In this document: piece by piece, positions 41,374-52,136 of the stretch
Position numbering within the stretch: the first letter of the stretch is position 1
How the letters are laid out: each line of letters starts with the position of its first letter
Assembly (NCBI RefSeq): GCF_014640535.1
Contig: NZ_BMHD01000001.1
Span: forward strand, 3,151,474 to 3,215,473
Length of the DNA: 64,000 nucleotides
Direction of reading: 5' to 3'
Source of the DNA: Cnuibacter physcomitrellae
GTDB taxonomy: Bacteria > Actinomycetota > Actinomycetes > Actinomycetales > Microbacteriaceae
The notes under the pieces: model-generated
The model's database searches: none
Seen by the model: the letters and a program-made list of their open reading frames with translations, nothing else
What the model was told of the DNA's origin: nothing
Translations under genes and position numbers: made by a program

Positions 41374-41480
41374 GCGCCCAGGCTAACCCCGCCCGCCGAC
41401 CCCGATGTCAGCATCCGGCGAACTCCCCGCTCCGGACTGTTCCCCCTCCGCCCCGCCCCCGCCCGCGCCCTGCCCACCGC

Positions 41481-41565
41481 TGGGCTAACTCCGGACTTTC
41501 AGCCGGATGCGAGCCAACTCCGGACTTTTGGCGGCGTGTCGGGCCGAAAGTCCGGAGTTAGCCCA
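41481..41565. repeat. Intergenic inverted repeat with 20-bp perfect arms and an internal third copy
   Basis: The arm TGGGCTAACTCCGGACTTTC (41481-41500) is perfectly inverted at 41546-41565. Between them, CCAACTCCGGACTTTTGG (41514-41531) repeats the core in direct orientation. It occupies the 237-bp gap between the ATPase gene start and the xylB stop. A weaker copy may lie at 41420-41445. No U-tract is present. Confidence 0.68.
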
Positions 41566-41610
41566 GAGGCGGAGGAGGAGGGGAGGGGCAGGAGTGCGGG
41601 TGCGGGCGGG

Positions 41611-43035
41611 TCAGGCGGGGCGGCGGGCGGCGTACTGGGAGCGGATGAGGGGGACGGTGGCGGGGGCGAGCTCGGTCTCGAGGGCGAGCGGCCAGGTCGG
41701 CCACGCGCCCGCCAGCACGGCGGCAGCCTGCAGGGCCGCGCCGTCGGCGACGTACTCGCCCGGGGTGGGCACCGCGATCGGCACGTCGAACACCTCCGCC
41801 GCGATCCGCTGCACGGCGGGGTTCAGCGCCGCGCCGCCGATGAGGAGCGCCCGCGCAGGCCGCACCCCCACCGCGCGGAGGGCGTCGAGCCCGTCGGCGA
41901 GTCCGCACAGCATCCCCTCGATGGCGGCGCGGGCGAGTCCGGGCCGTGTGGTCGAGGCGATCGTCATGCCGAACAGCGTCGCCGTCGCGTCCGGCAGGTT
42001 TGGGGTGCGTTCGCCCTCGAAGTACGGCTGCAGCACGAGCCCGTCGGCGCCGGCGGGCGCCGTGAGGGCCAGGTCGCCGAGCTCCGCGTGGTCGACGCCG
42101 AGCAGCGCCGCGATCGAGTCGAGGATGCGTGCCGCGTTCAGCGTCGCGATCAGCGGGAGGTAGACACCGGAGGCGTCGGCGAACCCGGCGACCGCGCCCG
42201 TCCCGTCCGCAGAGGGCGCGGGCGTCACCGCGAACACCGTGCCGGACGTGCCGATCGAGATGATCGCGTCGCCCGGGCCGGCGCCGAGCCCTCGTGCCGC
42301 CCCGGCGTTGTCGCCGGCACCGGGTCCGACCACGATGCCGGCCGGCACCCCGTCGGAAGGCGCCGCCGCTGTCGTCCCCGCCGACTCCAGCGGGCCGAGC
42401 ACCCGCGGCAGCACGGCGTCGTGGCCGAGCGCGGCCAGGAGCAGCTCCCGGTCGTAGTCGCCCGTCGCCGGGTTCCAGTACGACGTGCCCGACGCATCCG
42501 ACCGGTCGGTGACCAGCTCCTCGAGCACCGGACCGAGCGGGCTCTCGCCCGTCGGTCCGAACCCGCGCAGGCGCCAGGTGAGCCAGTCGTGCGGCAGCGC
42601 GACGGCCGCCACGCGCTCGGCCGCGGACGGCTCGGCGTCGCGCAGCCAGCGCAGCTTGGTCGCGGTGAACGAGGCGACCGGCACCGACCCGGTGCGGCTC
42701 GCCAGCGCCTCCGCCCCGAACTCGTCGATGAGGGCGGAGGCGGCGGCCGCCGACCGGGTGTCGTTCCAGAGCAGGGCGGGCCGGATGACCCGGCCGTCCG
42801 CATCCAGCACCACCATCCCGTGCTGCTGGCCCGCGACGGAGATCGCGGCCACGTCGGCGAGGCCCCCGGCGTCGTCGAGCGCCGCGCGGAGCGCGTCCCA
42901 CCAGTGCTGAGGGTCGACCTCGGTCCCCGCCGGATGCGCGGCTCGGCCTGAGCGGACGAGCTCACCCGACTCGGCGTCGCGGACGACGACCTTGCAGCTC
43001 TGGGTCGACGAGTCGACGCCGGCGACGAGGGGCAT
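41611..43035 (-). CDS. xylB: Xylulokinase
   Basis: This 474-residue FGGY-family kinase phosphorylates xylulose with ATP, giving xylulose 5-phosphate for the pentose phosphate pathway. Visible motifs are the N-terminal phosphate loop [25 protein letters not shown] (substrate region), LWNDTRS, a second phosphate loop [12 protein letters not shown], and the C-terminal [20 protein letters not shown]. Length is normal. It lies 45 bp downstream of xylA on the same strand, and the importer genes are divergent, so the xylose function is well supported by context. Confidence 0.95.
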   Translation of the reverse strand: MPLVAGVDSSTQSCKVVVRDAESGELVRSGRAAHPAGTEVDPQHWWDALRAALDDAGGLADVAAISVAGQQHGMVVLDADGRVIRPALLWNDTRSAAAASALIDEFGAEALASRTGSVPVASFTATKLRWLRDAEPSAAERVAAVALPHDWLTWRLRGFGPTGESPLGPVLEELVTDRSDASGTSYWNPATGDYDRELLLAALGHDAVLPRVLGPLESAGTTAAAPSDGVPAGIVVGPGAGDNAGAARGLGAGPGDAIISIGTSGTVFAVTPAPSADGTGAVAGFADASGVYLPLIATLNAARILDSIAALLGVDHAELGDLALTAPAGADGLVLQPYFEGERTPNLPDATATLFGMTIASTTRPGLARAAIEGMLCGLADGLDALRAVGVRPARALLIGGAALNPAVQRIAAEVFDVPIAVPTPGEYVADGAALQAAAVLAGAWPTWPLALETELAPATVPLIRSQYAARRPA

Positions 43036-43080
43036 GTGCGGTCTCCTTCGACCAGGTACGGACAGGATCAGACTAGAGCG

Positions 43081-44271
43081 TCAGCGTGCTCCGAGCAGGT
43101 GCTCGGCGGCGAGCTGCTGCAGACGCACGAAGCCGAAGCCGCGGCCGTTGAAGTACGCGTCGGCGTCGAAGTCCTCGTAGGCGCTGCGGTCGGCGAGGAG
43201 GTCGTCGTAGCTCTCGCCCTCGCCGAGCGTGGGCTGAGCCAGCTCGAGCACGCGCGAGGCCTCGAGCGCCTCCTGCACCTCCGGGTCGGCGCGGAACGCG
43301 GCTGCGCGCTCCTTCAGCAGCAGGTACATCCGCATGTTCGCCGCGGCGGAGTCCCACACGCCGGTCTCGTCCTCGGTGCGGGAGGGCTTGTAGTCGAAGT
43401 GACGCGGGCCGTCGTAGGCGGGTCCGCCGTTCGGTCCGCCGTTCTCCAGCAGGTCGACGAGCGCGAACGCGTTCTGCAGGTCGCCGTGCCCGAACACCAG
43501 GTCCTGGTCGTACTTGATGCCGCGCTGGCCGTTGAGGTCGATGTGGAAGAGCTTGCCCTGGTAGAGCGCCTGGGCGATGCCCGCGGCGAAGTTGAGGCCG
43601 GCCATCTGCTCGTGTCCGACCTCGGGGTTGAGGCCGACCAGCTCGGGTCGCTCGAGCGTCTCGATGAACGCCAGGGCGTGTCCCACGGTGGGGAGCAGGA
43701 TGTCGCCGCGGGGCTCGTTCGGCTTCGGCTCGATGGCGAAGCGGATGTCGTACCCCTTGTCGGTGACGTAGTCGCCCAGCAGGTTCACGGCCTCGCGGTA
43801 GCGCTCGAGGGCGGAGCGGATGTCCTTCGCGGCGTCGTATTCGGCGCCCTCGCGGCCGCCCCACATCACGAAGGTCTTCGCGCCGAGCTCGGCGGCGAGG
43901 TCGAGGTTGCGGAGCACCTTGCGGAGGGCGAAGCGGCGCACGGCGCGGTCGTTGGAGGTGAAGCCACCGTCCTTGAACACGGGCGCCGAGAACAGGTTCG
44001 TGGTCACCATCGGGACGATCACGCCGGTGTCGGCGAGGACCTGCTTGAGGCGGCCGATCTGCGTGTCGCGCTCCGCGTCCGTCGAGCCGAAGGCGAAGAG
44101 GTCGTCGTCGTGGAACGTGAGCCCGTAGGCGCCGAGCTCGGAGAGCTTCTCGACGGCGTGGACGACGTCGAGCGGGGCGCGGGTCGGGCCACCGAACGGG
44201 TCGGCGCCGTTGTAGCCGACGGTCCAGAGTCCGAACGAGAACTTGTCGTCGCGGGTGGGGGTGAGGGACAT
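43081..44271 (-). CDS. xylA: Xylose isomerase (actinobacterial class I)
   Basis: This 396-residue TIM-barrel enzyme interconverts D-xylose and D-xylulose in the cytoplasm. The catalytic His54 lies in [12 protein letters not shown], metal ligands in [13 protein letters not shown] (near residue 181), [11 protein letters not shown], and [15 protein letters not shown]. The length and N-terminus ([20 protein letters not shown]) match the short actinobacterial class I enzymes. It is the first gene of the xylAB unit, divergent from the sugar importer across a 191-bp control region. Confidence 0.97.
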   Translation of the reverse strand: MSLTPTRDDKFSFGLWTVGYNGADPFGGPTRAPLDVVHAVEKLSELGAYGLTFHDDDLFAFGSTDAERDTQIGRLKQVLADTGVIVPMVTTNLFSAPVFKDGGFTSNDRAVRRFALRKVLRNLDLAAELGAKTFVMWGGREGAEYDAAKDIRSALERYREAVNLLGDYVTDKGYDIRFAIEPKPNEPRGDILLPTVGHALAFIETLERPELVGLNPEVGHEQMAGLNFAAGIAQALYQGKLFHIDLNGQRGIKYDQDLVFGHGDLQNAFALVDLLENGGPNGGPAYDGPRHFDYKPSRTEDETGVWDSAAANMRMYLLLKERAAAFRADPEVQEALEASRVLELAQPTLGEGESYDDLLADRSAYEDFDADAYFNGRGFGFVRLQQLAAEHLLGAR

Positions 44272-44319
44272 CCGAGGCTCCTTGCAGCGTCATTGGTGGG
44301 TGCCAAAAGTTACGAGCCA

Positions 44320-44398
44320 GAACATAAACCCGCCAATACGCCGATGTCAAAGCGGCGAAAAGCGGAAAATCCAATGTTGCGCCGAAGAACAAACTCGC
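44320..44398. promoter_or_regulatory. Divergent xyl control region with direct repeats (candidate ROK regulator sites)
   Basis: GAACATAAACCCGC (44320-44333) and GAACAAACTCGC (44387-44398) are similar direct repeats in an AT-richer stretch between xylA and the importer. ROK-type xylose repressors often bind A/T-rich sites with AAAC/GTTT cores, so these are candidate half-sites for the regulator encoded at 48487. Exact promoters are not clear. The binding-protein gene has a strong GGAGGT ribosome site at 44450-44455. Confidence 0.35.
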
Positions 44399-44462
44399 GT
44401 AAGACTGTCCTCCGACAAGCCCGGCCTCACGTCGAGGTCGGCCATTACGAGGAGGTAATGAA

Positions 44463-45578
44463 GTGTCCTTCACCAAGAAGCTGCTGGCGCTCGCGGTCGT
44501 GGGAGGCCTCGCCGCGACTCTCGCCGCCTGCAGTTCCGGAGGCGGATCGGGCAGCACCGATTCCGCCGGCGCGGACTGCAACGTCGGGATCTCGATGCCC
44601 ACGCGGAGCCTCGAGCGCTGGATCAACGACGGAGAGGGCCTGCAGAAGAAGCTGCAGGATGCCGGCTGCACCGTCGACCTGCAGTACGCCGACAACAAGA
44701 CCGAGCAGCAGATCTCGCAGATCCAGAACCAGGTCGCCAGCGGCGCCAAGATCCTCGTGATCGCGGCGATCGACGGGGAGACCCTCGGCCCGGTGCTCGA
44801 CGAGGCGAAGAAGCAGGACGTCACGGTCATCGCCTACGACCGCCTGATCAACGGCTCGCCGAACGTCGACTACTACGCGACCTTCGACAACTACAAGGTC
44901 GGCCAGCTCCAGGGCCAGTACATCGAGGAGCAGCTCGGGCTCAAGGACGGCAAGGGCCCGTACAACTTCGAGCCCTTCGCGGGCAGCCCCGACGACAACA
45001 ACGCGGGCTTCTTCTTCCACGGCGCCTGGGACGTGCTCGAGCCCTACGTGAAGAGCGGACAGCTCGTGGTCCCCTCCGGCAAGATCCCCGAGGGGGAGGA
45101 CGGCTGGAAGTCGATCGGAATCCTCGGCTGGGGCTCCGATGACGCACAGGCCGAGATGGACAACCGCCTGTCGTCGTTCTACAGCGGCGGCCAGAAGGTC
45201 GACGTCGTCCTCTCGCCCAACGACAGCCTCGCGCTCGGCATCGAGCAGTCGCTGAAGTCGGCCGGCTACAAGGCCGGCGAGGGCTGGCCTGTCATCACCG
45301 GTCAGGACGCCGACAAGGCCAACGTCAAGGCGATCCTCGACGGCGAGCAGTCGATGACCGTCTGGAAGGACACCCGCGAGCTCGGCGACCGCGTGTTCCA
45401 GATGATCCAGCAGATCAACGGCGGTCAGGAGGTCGAGGTCAACGACACCGAGACCTACGACAACGGCGAGAAGGTCGTCCCGGCGTACCTCCTCGACCCG
45501 CAGGTGGTCGTGAAGGACGACGTCCAGAAGCTGCTCATCGACAGCGGCTTCCTCCAGGCGTCCGACGTCGGACTCTGA
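44463..45578 (+). CDS. xylF: Xylose ABC transporter substrate-binding lipoprotein
   Basis: This 371-residue periplasmic-binding-protein-like lipoprotein captures the sugar outside the membrane. The signal peptide ends in a lipobox (ATLAACSS). The mature part starts VGISMPTRSLERWINDG, typical of the XylF/ChvE group, with IQNQVASGAKILVIAAIDG and VVLSPNDSLALGIEQSLKSAGY later. The GTG start has GGAGGT 8 bases upstream; an ATG at 44458 is out of frame. Its position with XylG, XylH, XylA and XylB supports xylose as substrate, although multiple-sugar binding (ChvE-like) is possible. Confidence 0.92.
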   Translation: MSFTKKLLALAVVGGLAATLAACSSGGGSGSTDSAGADCNVGISMPTRSLERWINDGEGLQKKLQDAGCTVDLQYADNKTEQQISQIQNQVASGAKILVIAAIDGETLGPVLDEAKKQDVTVIAYDRLINGSPNVDYYATFDNYKVGQLQGQYIEEQLGLKDGKGPYNFEPFAGSPDDNNAGFFFHGAWDVLEPYVKSGQLVVPSGKIPEGEDGWKSIGILGWGSDDAQAEMDNRLSSFYSGGQKVDVVLSPNDSLALGIEQSLKSAGYKAGEGWPVITGQDADKANVKAILDGEQSMTVWKDTRELGDRVFQMIQQINGGQEVEVNDTETYDNGEKVVPAYLLDPQVVVKDDVQKLLIDSGFLQASDVGL

Positions 45579-45610
45579 TCCCGTGCGAGCCGGCAGGGCT
45601 CGCTGAACCA

Positions 45611-45657
45611 CCGAGGCGGCGGCGCACCGATCACTCTCCGGTCCGCCGTCGCCTCGG
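45611..45657 (+). terminator. Hairpin between binding-protein and ATPase genes
   Basis: CCGAGGCG (45611-45618) pairs with CGCCTCGG (45650-45657), with further imperfect pairing inside. It lies in the 124-bp gap after xylF. Such intercistronic hairpins usually stabilise or partly terminate the message so that the binding protein is made in excess over the ATPase and permease. No U-tract is seen. Confidence 0.5.
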
Positions 45658-45702
45658 CCTCTCTTCCCCACCACAGAAGTCCCCACCCACGGAAGGCAGC
45701 CC

Positions 45703-47241
45703 ATGGCTGATCCCATCCTGCGGATGCGTGACATCACCAAGGAGTTCAGCGGCGTCAAGGCGCTGGACGGCGTCTCGATCACGGTCGAGCGCGGTGAGGT
45801 GCACGCGATCTGCGGCGAGAACGGCGCCGGCAAGTCGACGCTGATGAAGGTGCTGAGCGGCGTCTACCCGCACGGCTCGTTCGGCGGTTCGATCGAGTTC
45901 GACGGCAAGGAGGTCGAGTTCCGCACCATCAACGACTCCGAGCGCGACGGCATCGTCATCATCCACCAGGAGCTCGCCCTGAGCCCCTACCTCTCCATCG
46001 CGGAGAACATCTTCCTCGGCAACGAGATCACGAAGCGCGGCTTCGTCGACTGGAACCGCACGAACCGCGAGGCGGCCGAGCTCCTGGCGCGTGTCGGCCT
46101 GAACGAGAACCCGGCGACGCCGGTGCTCGAGCTCGGGGTCGGCAAGCAGCAGCTCGTGGAGATCGCGAAGGCGCTGTCGAAGCGGGTGAAGCTCCTCATC
46201 CTCGACGAGCCCACCGCGGCGCTCAACGACGACGACTCCGAGCACCTGCTGGGCCTCATCGACCAGCTGCGCGAGCAGGGCATCACCTGCATCATCATCT
46301 CCCACAAGCTCAAGGAGATCCGGCGGATCGCGGACTCCGTGACGATCATCCGCGACGGGAGGACGATCGAGTCGTTCCGGATGGACGAGCCGGACGCGAC
46401 GGAGGACCGGATCATCCGCGCCATGGTCGGCCGACCGCTCGACAACCAGTTCCCGCCGCGCACGCCGGAGATCGGCGAGGAGTACTTCCGCGTCGAGAAC
46501 TGGACCGCGTACCACCCGGTCGACACGGAGCGGAAGGTCGTCGACGACGCCTCCTTCTACGTCCGGGCAGGCGAGATCGTCGGGTTCGCCGGACTCATGG
46601 GTGCGGGACGCACGGAGCTCGCGATGAGCGTGTTCGGCCGGTCCTACGGCACGAACATCTCGGGGCGCGTCTTCAAGGCGGGCAAGGAGATCTCCACGAG
46701 GACGGTCAACGAGGCCATCCGCAACGGGATCGCCTACGCCACCGAGGACCGCAAGCGGTACGGGCTCAACCTCATCGGCGACATCACGGTCAACGTGTCC
46801 GCTGCCGCGTTGGGCAAGCTCGTCCGCCTGGGCATCATCGACCGCAACCGCGAGTACCAGGTCGCCGACGACTACCGCCGCCAGATGAACATCAAGGCCC
46901 CCAGTGTGACCTCGATCGTGGGCAAGCTCTCGGGCGGCAACCAGCAGAAGGTCGTGCTGAGCAAGTGGATGTTCACCGGGCCCGACGTGCTCATCCTCGA
47001 CGAGCCCACCCGCGGCATCGACGTCGGAGCGAAGTACGAGATCTACGGCATCATCAACGAGCTCGCGGCGCAGGGGAAGGCGGTCATCGTCATCTCCTCG
47101 GAGCTGCCCGAGTTGATCGGTCTCTCCGACCGCATCTACACCATCGCAGAAGGGCGCATCACGGGCGAGGTCGCCCGGGAGGACGCCACGCAGGAGACGC
47201 TCATGCGTCACATGACCGCTGGAAGGGAAGCGCGTCGATGA
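45703..47241 (+). CDS. xylG: Xylose ABC transporter ATP-binding protein (two ABC domains)
   Basis: This 512-residue ATPase has two fused ABC domains, as usual for the sugar CUT2 family. Domain one has [13 protein letters not shown], the signature [15 protein letters not shown] and [12 protein letters not shown]. Domain two begins near [19 protein letters not shown] (its Walker A lacks the usual lysine, typical of CUT2 second domains), with [14 protein letters not shown] and [13 protein letters not shown]. It energises uptake through the XylH permease; its stop overlaps that gene's ATG. Confidence 0.95.
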   Translation: MADPILRMRDITKEFSGVKALDGVSITVERGEVHAICGENGAGKSTLMKVLSGVYPHGSFGGSIEFDGKEVEFRTINDSERDGIVIIHQELALSPYLSIAENIFLGNEITKRGFVDWNRTNREAAELLARVGLNENPATPVLELGVGKQQLVEIAKALSKRVKLLILDEPTAALNDDDSEHLLGLIDQLREQGITCIIISHKLKEIRRIADSVTIIRDGRTIESFRMDEPDATEDRIIRAMVGRPLDNQFPPRTPEIGEEYFRVENWTAYHPVDTERKVVDDASFYVRAGEIVGFAGLMGAGRTELAMSVFGRSYGTNISGRVFKAGKEISTRTVNEAIRNGIAYATEDRKRYGLNLIGDITVNVSAAALGKLVRLGIIDRNREYQVADDYRRQMNIKAPSVTSIVGKLSGGNQQKVVLSKWMFTGPDVLILDEPTRGIDVGAKYEIYGIINELAAQGKAVIVISSELPELIGLSDRIYTIAEGRITGEVAREDATQETLMRHMTAGREARR

Positions 47242-48455
47242 CCAACACACTCACCGAGGCGCCGACCGAGCCGGTCGGCCCCAGCAAGGTCAAGTCTCCG
47301 CGGCGGCGCCGGATCGATCTCCGTCAATACGGCATCCTCGCCGCGCTGGCCGTCATCATCCTGCTGTTCGAGATCCTCACCGGCGGCCGGCTGCTCATGC
47401 CGGGCAACGTCAACAACCTCATCCAGCAGAACTCCTACGTCCTCATCCTCGCCATCGGCATGGTGATCGTCATCATCGCCGGCCACATCGACCTCTCCGT
47501 CGGGTCGGTCGTCGCGCTGGTCGGGGCGGTCGCCGCCCTCGCGATGAACAACTGGGGGATGCCCTGGTGGGCGGCCGTGCTGCTCTCGCTCGTCGTCGGC
47601 GCGGTCATCGGCGCCTGGCAGGGCTTCTGGGTCGCCTTCGTCGGGATACCGGCGTTCATCGTGACCCTGGCGGGCATGCTGATCTTCCGCGGGCTTACCC
47701 TGGTGCTGCTCACCGGCGGCACGATCAGCGGACTGCCCGCGGAGTTCACCGCCATCGGCGCCGGCTGGGTGCCGGACTTCCTCGGCGAGATCGGCGGACG
47801 CGACACGTTCACGCTCCTGCTCGGTCTCCTCGCCTCCGCGGCCTTCATCGTGCAGGTCGCCGTCAAGCGCCGCACCCTGAAGAAGCTCGAGCTGCCTCGC
47901 GAGCCCGCCGGGTCGGCCTGGGCGAAGAGCATCATCGCGGTCGTCGCGGTGATGGCCCTCGCCTGGCTGCTGAGCGGCTACAGCGGGACGCCGATCATCC
48001 TCATCATCCTGGCCGCCCTCATCCTGCTCTACACCTTCGTACTGAACCGGTCGACGTTCGGTCGTCACGTCTACGCGATGGGCGGCAACCGCTTCGCCGC
48101 GGAGATGAGCGGCATCAAGACGCGCTGGGTCGACTTCGGCATCTTCGTCAACATGGGGGTGCTGGCCGGCCTCGCCGGCGTGGTCGCCACGGCCCGCGCG
48201 GGCAGCGCCGTCGCGTCGGCCGGGCAGAGCTACGAGCTGGATGCGATCGCCGCGGTCTTCATCGGCGGCGCGGCCGTGCAGGGTGGTGTCGGCACCGTCG
48301 TGGGAGCCGTGATCGGTGGCCTCGTGATGGGCGTGCTCAACATGGGTCTGTCCATCCTGTCGGTGGATGCGGCGTGGCAGCAGGCCATCAAGGGCCTCGT
48401 GCTCCTCCTGGCCGTCGCGTTCGACATCATCAACAAGCGTCGTTCCGGCCGATAG
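47238..48455 (+). CDS. xylH: Xylose ABC transporter permease
   Basis: This is a 405-residue CUT2-family permease with about ten membrane segments. The family core [20 protein letters not shown] lies near residue 75, [20 protein letters not shown] near 135, and [21 protein letters not shown] near the end. A 30-residue charged leader ([20 protein letters not shown]) precedes the first segment. The central insert with two extra hydrophobic stretches is typical of XylH rather than RbsC. The ATG overlaps the xylG stop. Confidence 0.95.
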   Translation: MTNTLTEAPTEPVGPSKVKSPRRRRIDLRQYGILAALAVIILLFEILTGGRLLMPGNVNNLIQQNSYVLILAIGMVIVIIAGHIDLSVGSVVALVGAVAALAMNNWGMPWWAAVLLSLVVGAVIGAWQGFWVAFVGIPAFIVTLAGMLIFRGLTLVLLTGGTISGLPAEFTAIGAGWVPDFLGEIGGRDTFTLLLGLLASAAFIVQVAVKRRTLKKLELPREPAGSAWAKSIIAVVAVMALAWLLSGYSGTPIILIILAALILLYTFVLNRSTFGRHVYAMGGNRFAAEMSGIKTRWVDFGIFVNMGVLAGLAGVVATARAGSAVASAGQSYELDAIAAVFIGGAAVQGGVGTVVGAVIGGLVMGVLNMGLSILSVDAAWQQAIKGLVLLLAVAFDIINKRRSGR

Positions 48456-48486
48456 CCTGGACCCGGACGAGAGGAGGGGCAGCGCG

Positions 48487-49716
48487 ATGCGAGTGACCGC
48501 AGGGTCCGCCCCTTCTCTCACCGGCGGGTCGCCGAACGACCGCATCCGGCGGAACAACCTCCGGACGCTGCTGTCGATCCTGCATCACGGCGGCGTGCAC
48601 TCGCGGGCGGAGCTCACACGGCTCACGGGCCTCAACCGCTCGACCATCGGTGCACTCGTCGGAGAGCTCACCGCGCTCGGTCTGGCGTACGAGACCGAGC
48701 CGAGCGAGACCGGGACGGTGGGCCGCCCGAGTCCGCTCGTGCACGCGAACGAGAACGTGGTCGCGCTGGCCGTCAACCCCGACGTGGATGCGATCATCAT
48801 CGGCGTCGTCGGTCTCGGCGGGGTGGTGCACAAGCGGGTGCGCTTCCAGACCAGCGGCGTCCCCACGGTGCAGGAGACGATCAACATCGTCTCCGCGATC
48901 GTCGAGGGGATGCGCGGGGAGCTCGACGAGAAGTACCACGTCGTCGGCGTGGGGTTGGCGGTGCCGGGGCTCGTCACCGCCGAGGAGGGCGTCATCGCCC
49001 TGGCGCCCCACCTCGAGTGGCGCGACGAGCCGCTGGCGGCGCCGATGGCGGCGGCGCTCGGCTACCCGGCCCTCGCGGCGAACGACGCCAACCTCGGCAC
49101 GGTGGCCGAGCGCCTGTGGGGCATCGGCCGCGGGGTCCAGAACATGGTCTACCTGAACGGATCCACGTCGGGCATCGGTGGCGGCGTCATCGTCGACGGT
49201 CACGCGCTCTCCGGCGCCCGGGGGTTCGCCGCCGAGCTCGGTCACACGTCGGTGCACGTCGGCGGGCGCGCCTGCTTCTGCGGGCGGACCGGGTGCCTCG
49301 AGACCGAGGTGAGCCTCGTGCGCCTGCTCGCGGTGCTGGGGCGCGAGTCGATCGACGCCGACGAGCTCGAGCAGATCATCGCGTCGAGCGACGATCCCGA
49401 GGTGCACGACGAGATCGAGCGCCAGCTCGACCGTCTGGCGCTCGGCATCTCGAACCTGATCAGCGTCTTCGACCCCGAGCTCGTCGTGCTCGGTGGGTTC
49501 CTCGGCACGATGTTCTCCGCCGATCCGGAGCGGCTGCGCCAGCGCGTCGCCCGCGCCTCGTTCACCCGTCTCGCCGAGGGCGTGCGGATCGAGCGCGCGG
49601 AGCTGCGCTCGCGCCAGCTCCTCATCGGCGCGGCCGAGCTCGCCTTCGGCCCCCTCCTCGACGACCCCGCGGCCGTCGCCGCCACCGCGATCGCCCCCCG
49701 CGCGTCCGCCGTCTGA
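48487..49716 (+). CDS. xylR: ROK-family transcriptional regulator, probable xylose repressor
   Basis: This is a 409-residue regulator. Residues about 20-80 form a winged helix-turn-helix (NLRTLLSILHHGG, HSRAELTRLTGLNRSTIGALV). The rest is a ROK sugar-kinase-like domain with VGVGLAVPGLV, LAANDANLGTVAE, GSTSGIGGGVIVDG and the zinc-binding cluster CFCGRTGCLETEV. A GGAGG site precedes the ATG at 48487. As the last gene of the xylFGH unit it most likely represses the xyl genes until xylose binds. It probably acts in the 44272-44462 gap. Confidence 0.9.
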   Translation: MRVTAGSAPSLTGGSPNDRIRRNNLRTLLSILHHGGVHSRAELTRLTGLNRSTIGALVGELTALGLAYETEPSETGTVGRPSPLVHANENVVALAVNPDVDAIIIGVVGLGGVVHKRVRFQTSGVPTVQETINIVSAIVEGMRGELDEKYHVVGVGLAVPGLVTAEEGVIALAPHLEWRDEPLAAPMAAALGYPALAANDANLGTVAERLWGIGRGVQNMVYLNGSTSGIGGGVIVDGHALSGARGFAAELGHTSVHVGGRACFCGRTGCLETEVSLVRLLAVLGRESIDADELEQIIASSDDPEVHDEIERQLDRLALGISNLISVFDPELVVLGGFLGTMFSADPERLRQRVARASFTRLAEGVRIERAELRSRQLLIGAAELAFGPLLDDPAAVAATAIAPRASAV

Positions 49717-49746
49717 CCCGGACGCGCCTCGCGAGCGTGGACACAG

Positions 49747-49815
49747 CTTTCGCCACGCGCGTGGCCTTTCGCCATGCGCATGCGCGTGGCGAAAGGCCAG
49801 GAGTGTGGCGAAAAG
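49747..49815. repeat. Nested intergenic inverted repeat between convergent genes
   Basis: GGCCTTTCGCCATGCGCA (49763-49780) is directly followed by its inverted copy (49781-49798) with one mismatch, so the 36 bp form a near-perfect palindrome. An outer pair, CTTTCGCCACGCGC (49747-49760) and GTGTGGCGAAAAG (49803-49815), repeats the same word again. It lies between the convergent regulator genes and could act as a two-way terminator. Confidence 0.68.
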
Positions 49816-49823
49816 AGGGAGGC

Positions 49824-50630
49824 TCAGCGGCGGGGAGTGGTGCGGAGGGCCTGGGTGAGGGCGTGGGCCTCCTCGAGGAGGCGGGCGCCGAGCTCCGGCT
49901 GGCGGGCGGGCTTGAAGCGCGACTCGACGCCGGTGAGGCTGAGCGCCCAGGCGGGCGCGCCCGAGCGGTCGAAGACGACGGCGCCCATGCCCCAGCTCCC
50001 CTCGAGGATGAGCCCGGGGTTCAGGGCGTAGCCGTTCTCGCGCGTGATCGCGACGTGTCGACGCACCTCGTCCGCGCTGTGCTGCGGGCCCCACTGAGCG
50101 GCGAGCGGATCGCCGCGCAGGTAGTCGTCGAGGTCCGCGTCGTCGAGGAGGGCGGCGAAGACCATCCCGGCCGACGCGACGCCGAGCGGGAACCGCACGC
50201 CCTCCGACAGCACGAAGGAGCGCAGCGGGAAGCTGCCCTCCTCGCGCAGGAGGCAGACGGTCTCTGTCCCGCGCAGCGCGGACAGGAAGGCGCTCTCGCC
50301 CGTCTCCTGCGCCAGCCTGCGCACGTGAGGATGCGCCAGGTCGGCGATGTCGTAGCGGCGGGCCGCGCGCGATCCGAGGAGGTACAGCTCGGGCCCGAGG
50401 TACCACCGTCCGTTGGAGGGATCGTGGTCGAGGAAGCCCTCCGCCGCGAGGGCGCGCAGCAGTCGGGAGGTGGTCGAGCGGGTGAGGCCCGTCTCCTCCG
50501 CCGCGCTCCCGGCGGAGAGGCCGCGCGGATCCGCCTCTCCGACTGCCCTGACCAGGGCGAGGGCCCGGTGGAGCGCCTGGGTGCCGCCGGTGCCGTCCCG
50601 ACCGGCCGTGGTGTCCGCATCCGTTCCCAT
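49824..50630 (-). CDS. IclR-family transcriptional regulator
   Basis: This is a 268-residue regulator. Residues about 15-80 carry the winged helix-turn-helix (ALHRALALVRAVGEA, AEETGLTRSTTSRLLRALAAEGFL). The C-terminal effector domain has the IclR pattern RRYDIADLAHPHVRRLAQETGE, FPLGVASAGMVFAALLDD, and NGYALNPGLILEGSWGMGAVVFD. The start is not firm: the ATG at 50630 gives normal family length, and an ATG at 50642 is possible. It is divergent from the CoA-transferase operon, so it most likely controls that operon. Confidence 0.88.
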   Translation of the reverse strand: MGTDADTTAGRDGTGGTQALHRALALVRAVGEADPRGLSAGSAAEETGLTRSTTSRLLRALAAEGFLDHDPSNGRWYLGPELYLLGSRAARRYDIADLAHPHVRRLAQETGESAFLSALRGTETVCLLREEGSFPLRSFVLSEGVRFPLGVASAGMVFAALLDDADLDDYLRGDPLAAQWGPQHSADEVRRHVAITRENGYALNPGLILEGSWGMGAVVFDRSGAPAWALSLTGVESRFKPARQPELGARLLEEAHALTQALRTTPRR

Positions 50631-50715
50631 GATGTGGGCCATCCTCGCAGGAGCTGCCCACGATGTGAAGAGGGCGGTCCCCATAAGAGAGGTACGGATC
50701 TGCCCCGCCCGACGT

Positions 50716-50727
50716 CTCCGATCGGAG
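50716..50727. promoter_or_regulatory. 12-bp palindrome in the IclR/CoA-transferase gap
   Basis: CTCCGATCGGAG is a perfect 12-bp palindrome, 37 bp before the CoA-transferase start and about 85 bp before the IclR start. It is a candidate operator for the IclR regulator. It does not match a known IclR consensus that I can recall, so the assignment is tentative. Confidence 0.3.
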
Positions 50728-50764
50728 CTAGCGTGCCGGAGAGCGCACACGAAGGAGTGGACCG

Positions 50765-51469
50765 ATGGACAAGCGCAGACCGGGCGCGGTCGAGGCCCTG
50801 CAGGGGCTCCTCGCCGAGGACATGGTGATCGCGGTGGGCGGCTTCGGGCTGAGCGGCAACCCGACCGACCTCATCGAGGCCGTGCGCGACTCGGGCGTGA
50901 CGGGTCTCACGATCGTGTCGAACAACATGGGCGTGGACGGCAAGGGGCTCGGGATCCTGCTCGAGAACAAGCAGGTCCGCAAGGTCCTCGCGTCCTACGT
51001 GGGCGAGAACAGGCTGTTCGCCTCTCAGTACCTCGACGGCACCCTCGACGTGGAGTTCGTCCCGCAGGGCACCCTGGCCGAGCGGATGCGCGCGGGCGGG
51101 GCGGGCATCCCCGCGTTCTACACCGCGACCGGCGTCGGCACTCCGGTCGCGGAGGGGAAGCCGCTCGCCGAGTTCGACGGGCGCACGTACGTGCAGGAGC
51201 GCGGCATCGTCGCCGACCTCGCCCTCGTACATGCCGCGGTGGCGGACACCGAGGGGAACCTCGCGTACCGCCGCACGTCCCGCAACTTCAACCCGCTGGT
51301 CGCGACCTGTGGACGGGTCACGGTGGCCGAGGCCGAGCACGTCATCACGGACGGCTACTTCGACCCCGACGAGGTGATGACCCCCGGGGTCTTCGTCCAG
51401 CATCTCGTGACGGCACGGCCCCGGGTGAAGGACATCGAGCAGCGGACCGTCCGTCCGCGAGTCGCCTGA
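50765..51469 (+). CDS. scoA: 3-oxoacid CoA-transferase, alpha subunit (ScoA-type)
   Basis: This 234-residue subunit forms, with the next gene product, an enzyme that moves CoA from succinyl-CoA to a 3-oxo acid. The signature [18 protein letters not shown] is near residue 20. The block [17 protein letters not shown] followed by [20 protein letters not shown] resembles acetoacetate (ScoA) transferases more than 3-oxoadipate PcaI enzymes, judged from memory of those sequences. A GGAG site precedes the ATG. It is the first gene of a three-gene operon ending in a thiolase. Confidence 0.88.
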   Translation: MDKRRPGAVEALQGLLAEDMVIAVGGFGLSGNPTDLIEAVRDSGVTGLTIVSNNMGVDGKGLGILLENKQVRKVLASYVGENRLFASQYLDGTLDVEFVPQGTLAERMRAGGAGIPAFYTATGVGTPVAEGKPLAEFDGRTYVQERGIVADLALVHAAVADTEGNLAYRRTSRNFNPLVATCGRVTVAEAEHVITDGYFDPDEVMTPGVFVQHLVTARPRVKDIEQRTVRPRVA

Positions 51470-51482
51470 GAGGAGAACGACC

Positions 51483-52136
51483 ATGACCTGGACGAGGGAT
51501 GAGATGGCGGCGATCGCCGCCTCCGAGCTGCGCGACGGAGAGTACGTCAACCTGGGCATCGGCATCCCGACCCTGGTGGCCAACAACCTCCCGCCCGGCG
51601 TCAGCGTGACCCTGCAGAGCGAGAACGGCATCCTGGGCATGGGGCCCTTCCCGTTCGAGGGGGAGGAGGACGCGGATCTCATCAACGCGGGCAAGCAGAC
51701 GGTGACGCTACTGCCGGGTGCCAGCGTCTTCGACTCGGCCACCTCCTTCGCGATGATCCGCGGCGGGCACGTGCAGGTCGCGATCCTCGGCGCCCTCCAG
51801 GTGGCCGCGAACGGCGACCTGGCGAACTGGACCATCCCCGGCAAGCTCGTGAAGGGCATGGGCGGGGCCATGGACCTCGTCGCCGGGACGCCTCGCGTCA
51901 TCGTGATCACGGACCACAACGCCAAGGACGGCAGCCCGAAGATCGTCGAGGAGTGCGACCTGCCGCTCACCGGGGCGGGGGTCGTGAACCGGATCGTGAC
52001 CGACCTCGCCGTGTTCGACGTCGAGGACGGGGCGCTGGTGCTCCGCGCCGTTGCGCCCGGCCACGACGTCGACGAGGTGGCCGGCCGCACCGGCGCCCCG
52101 TTCACCGTCGACCTGCATGAGAGGGTCGGAGCATGA
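51483..52136 (+). CDS. scoB: 3-oxoacid CoA-transferase, beta subunit (ScoB-type)
   Basis: This 217-residue subunit carries the catalytic glutamate in [14 protein letters not shown] (near residue 47). Other family blocks are [16 protein letters not shown] and [15 protein letters not shown]. It starts 13 bp after scoA with an AGGAG site, and its stop overlaps the thiolase ATG. A PcaJ (3-oxoadipate) role cannot be ruled out, but no other protocatechuate genes are present here. Confidence 0.88.
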   Translation: MTWTRDEMAAIAASELRDGEYVNLGIGIPTLVANNLPPGVSVTLQSENGILGMGPFPFEGEEDADLINAGKQTVTLLPGASVFDSATSFAMIRGGHVQVAILGALQVAANGDLANWTIPGKLVKGMGGAMDLVAGTPRVIVITDHNAKDGSPKIVEECDLPLTGAGVVNRIVTDLAVFDVEDGALVLRAVAPGHDVDEVAGRTGAPFTVDLHERVGA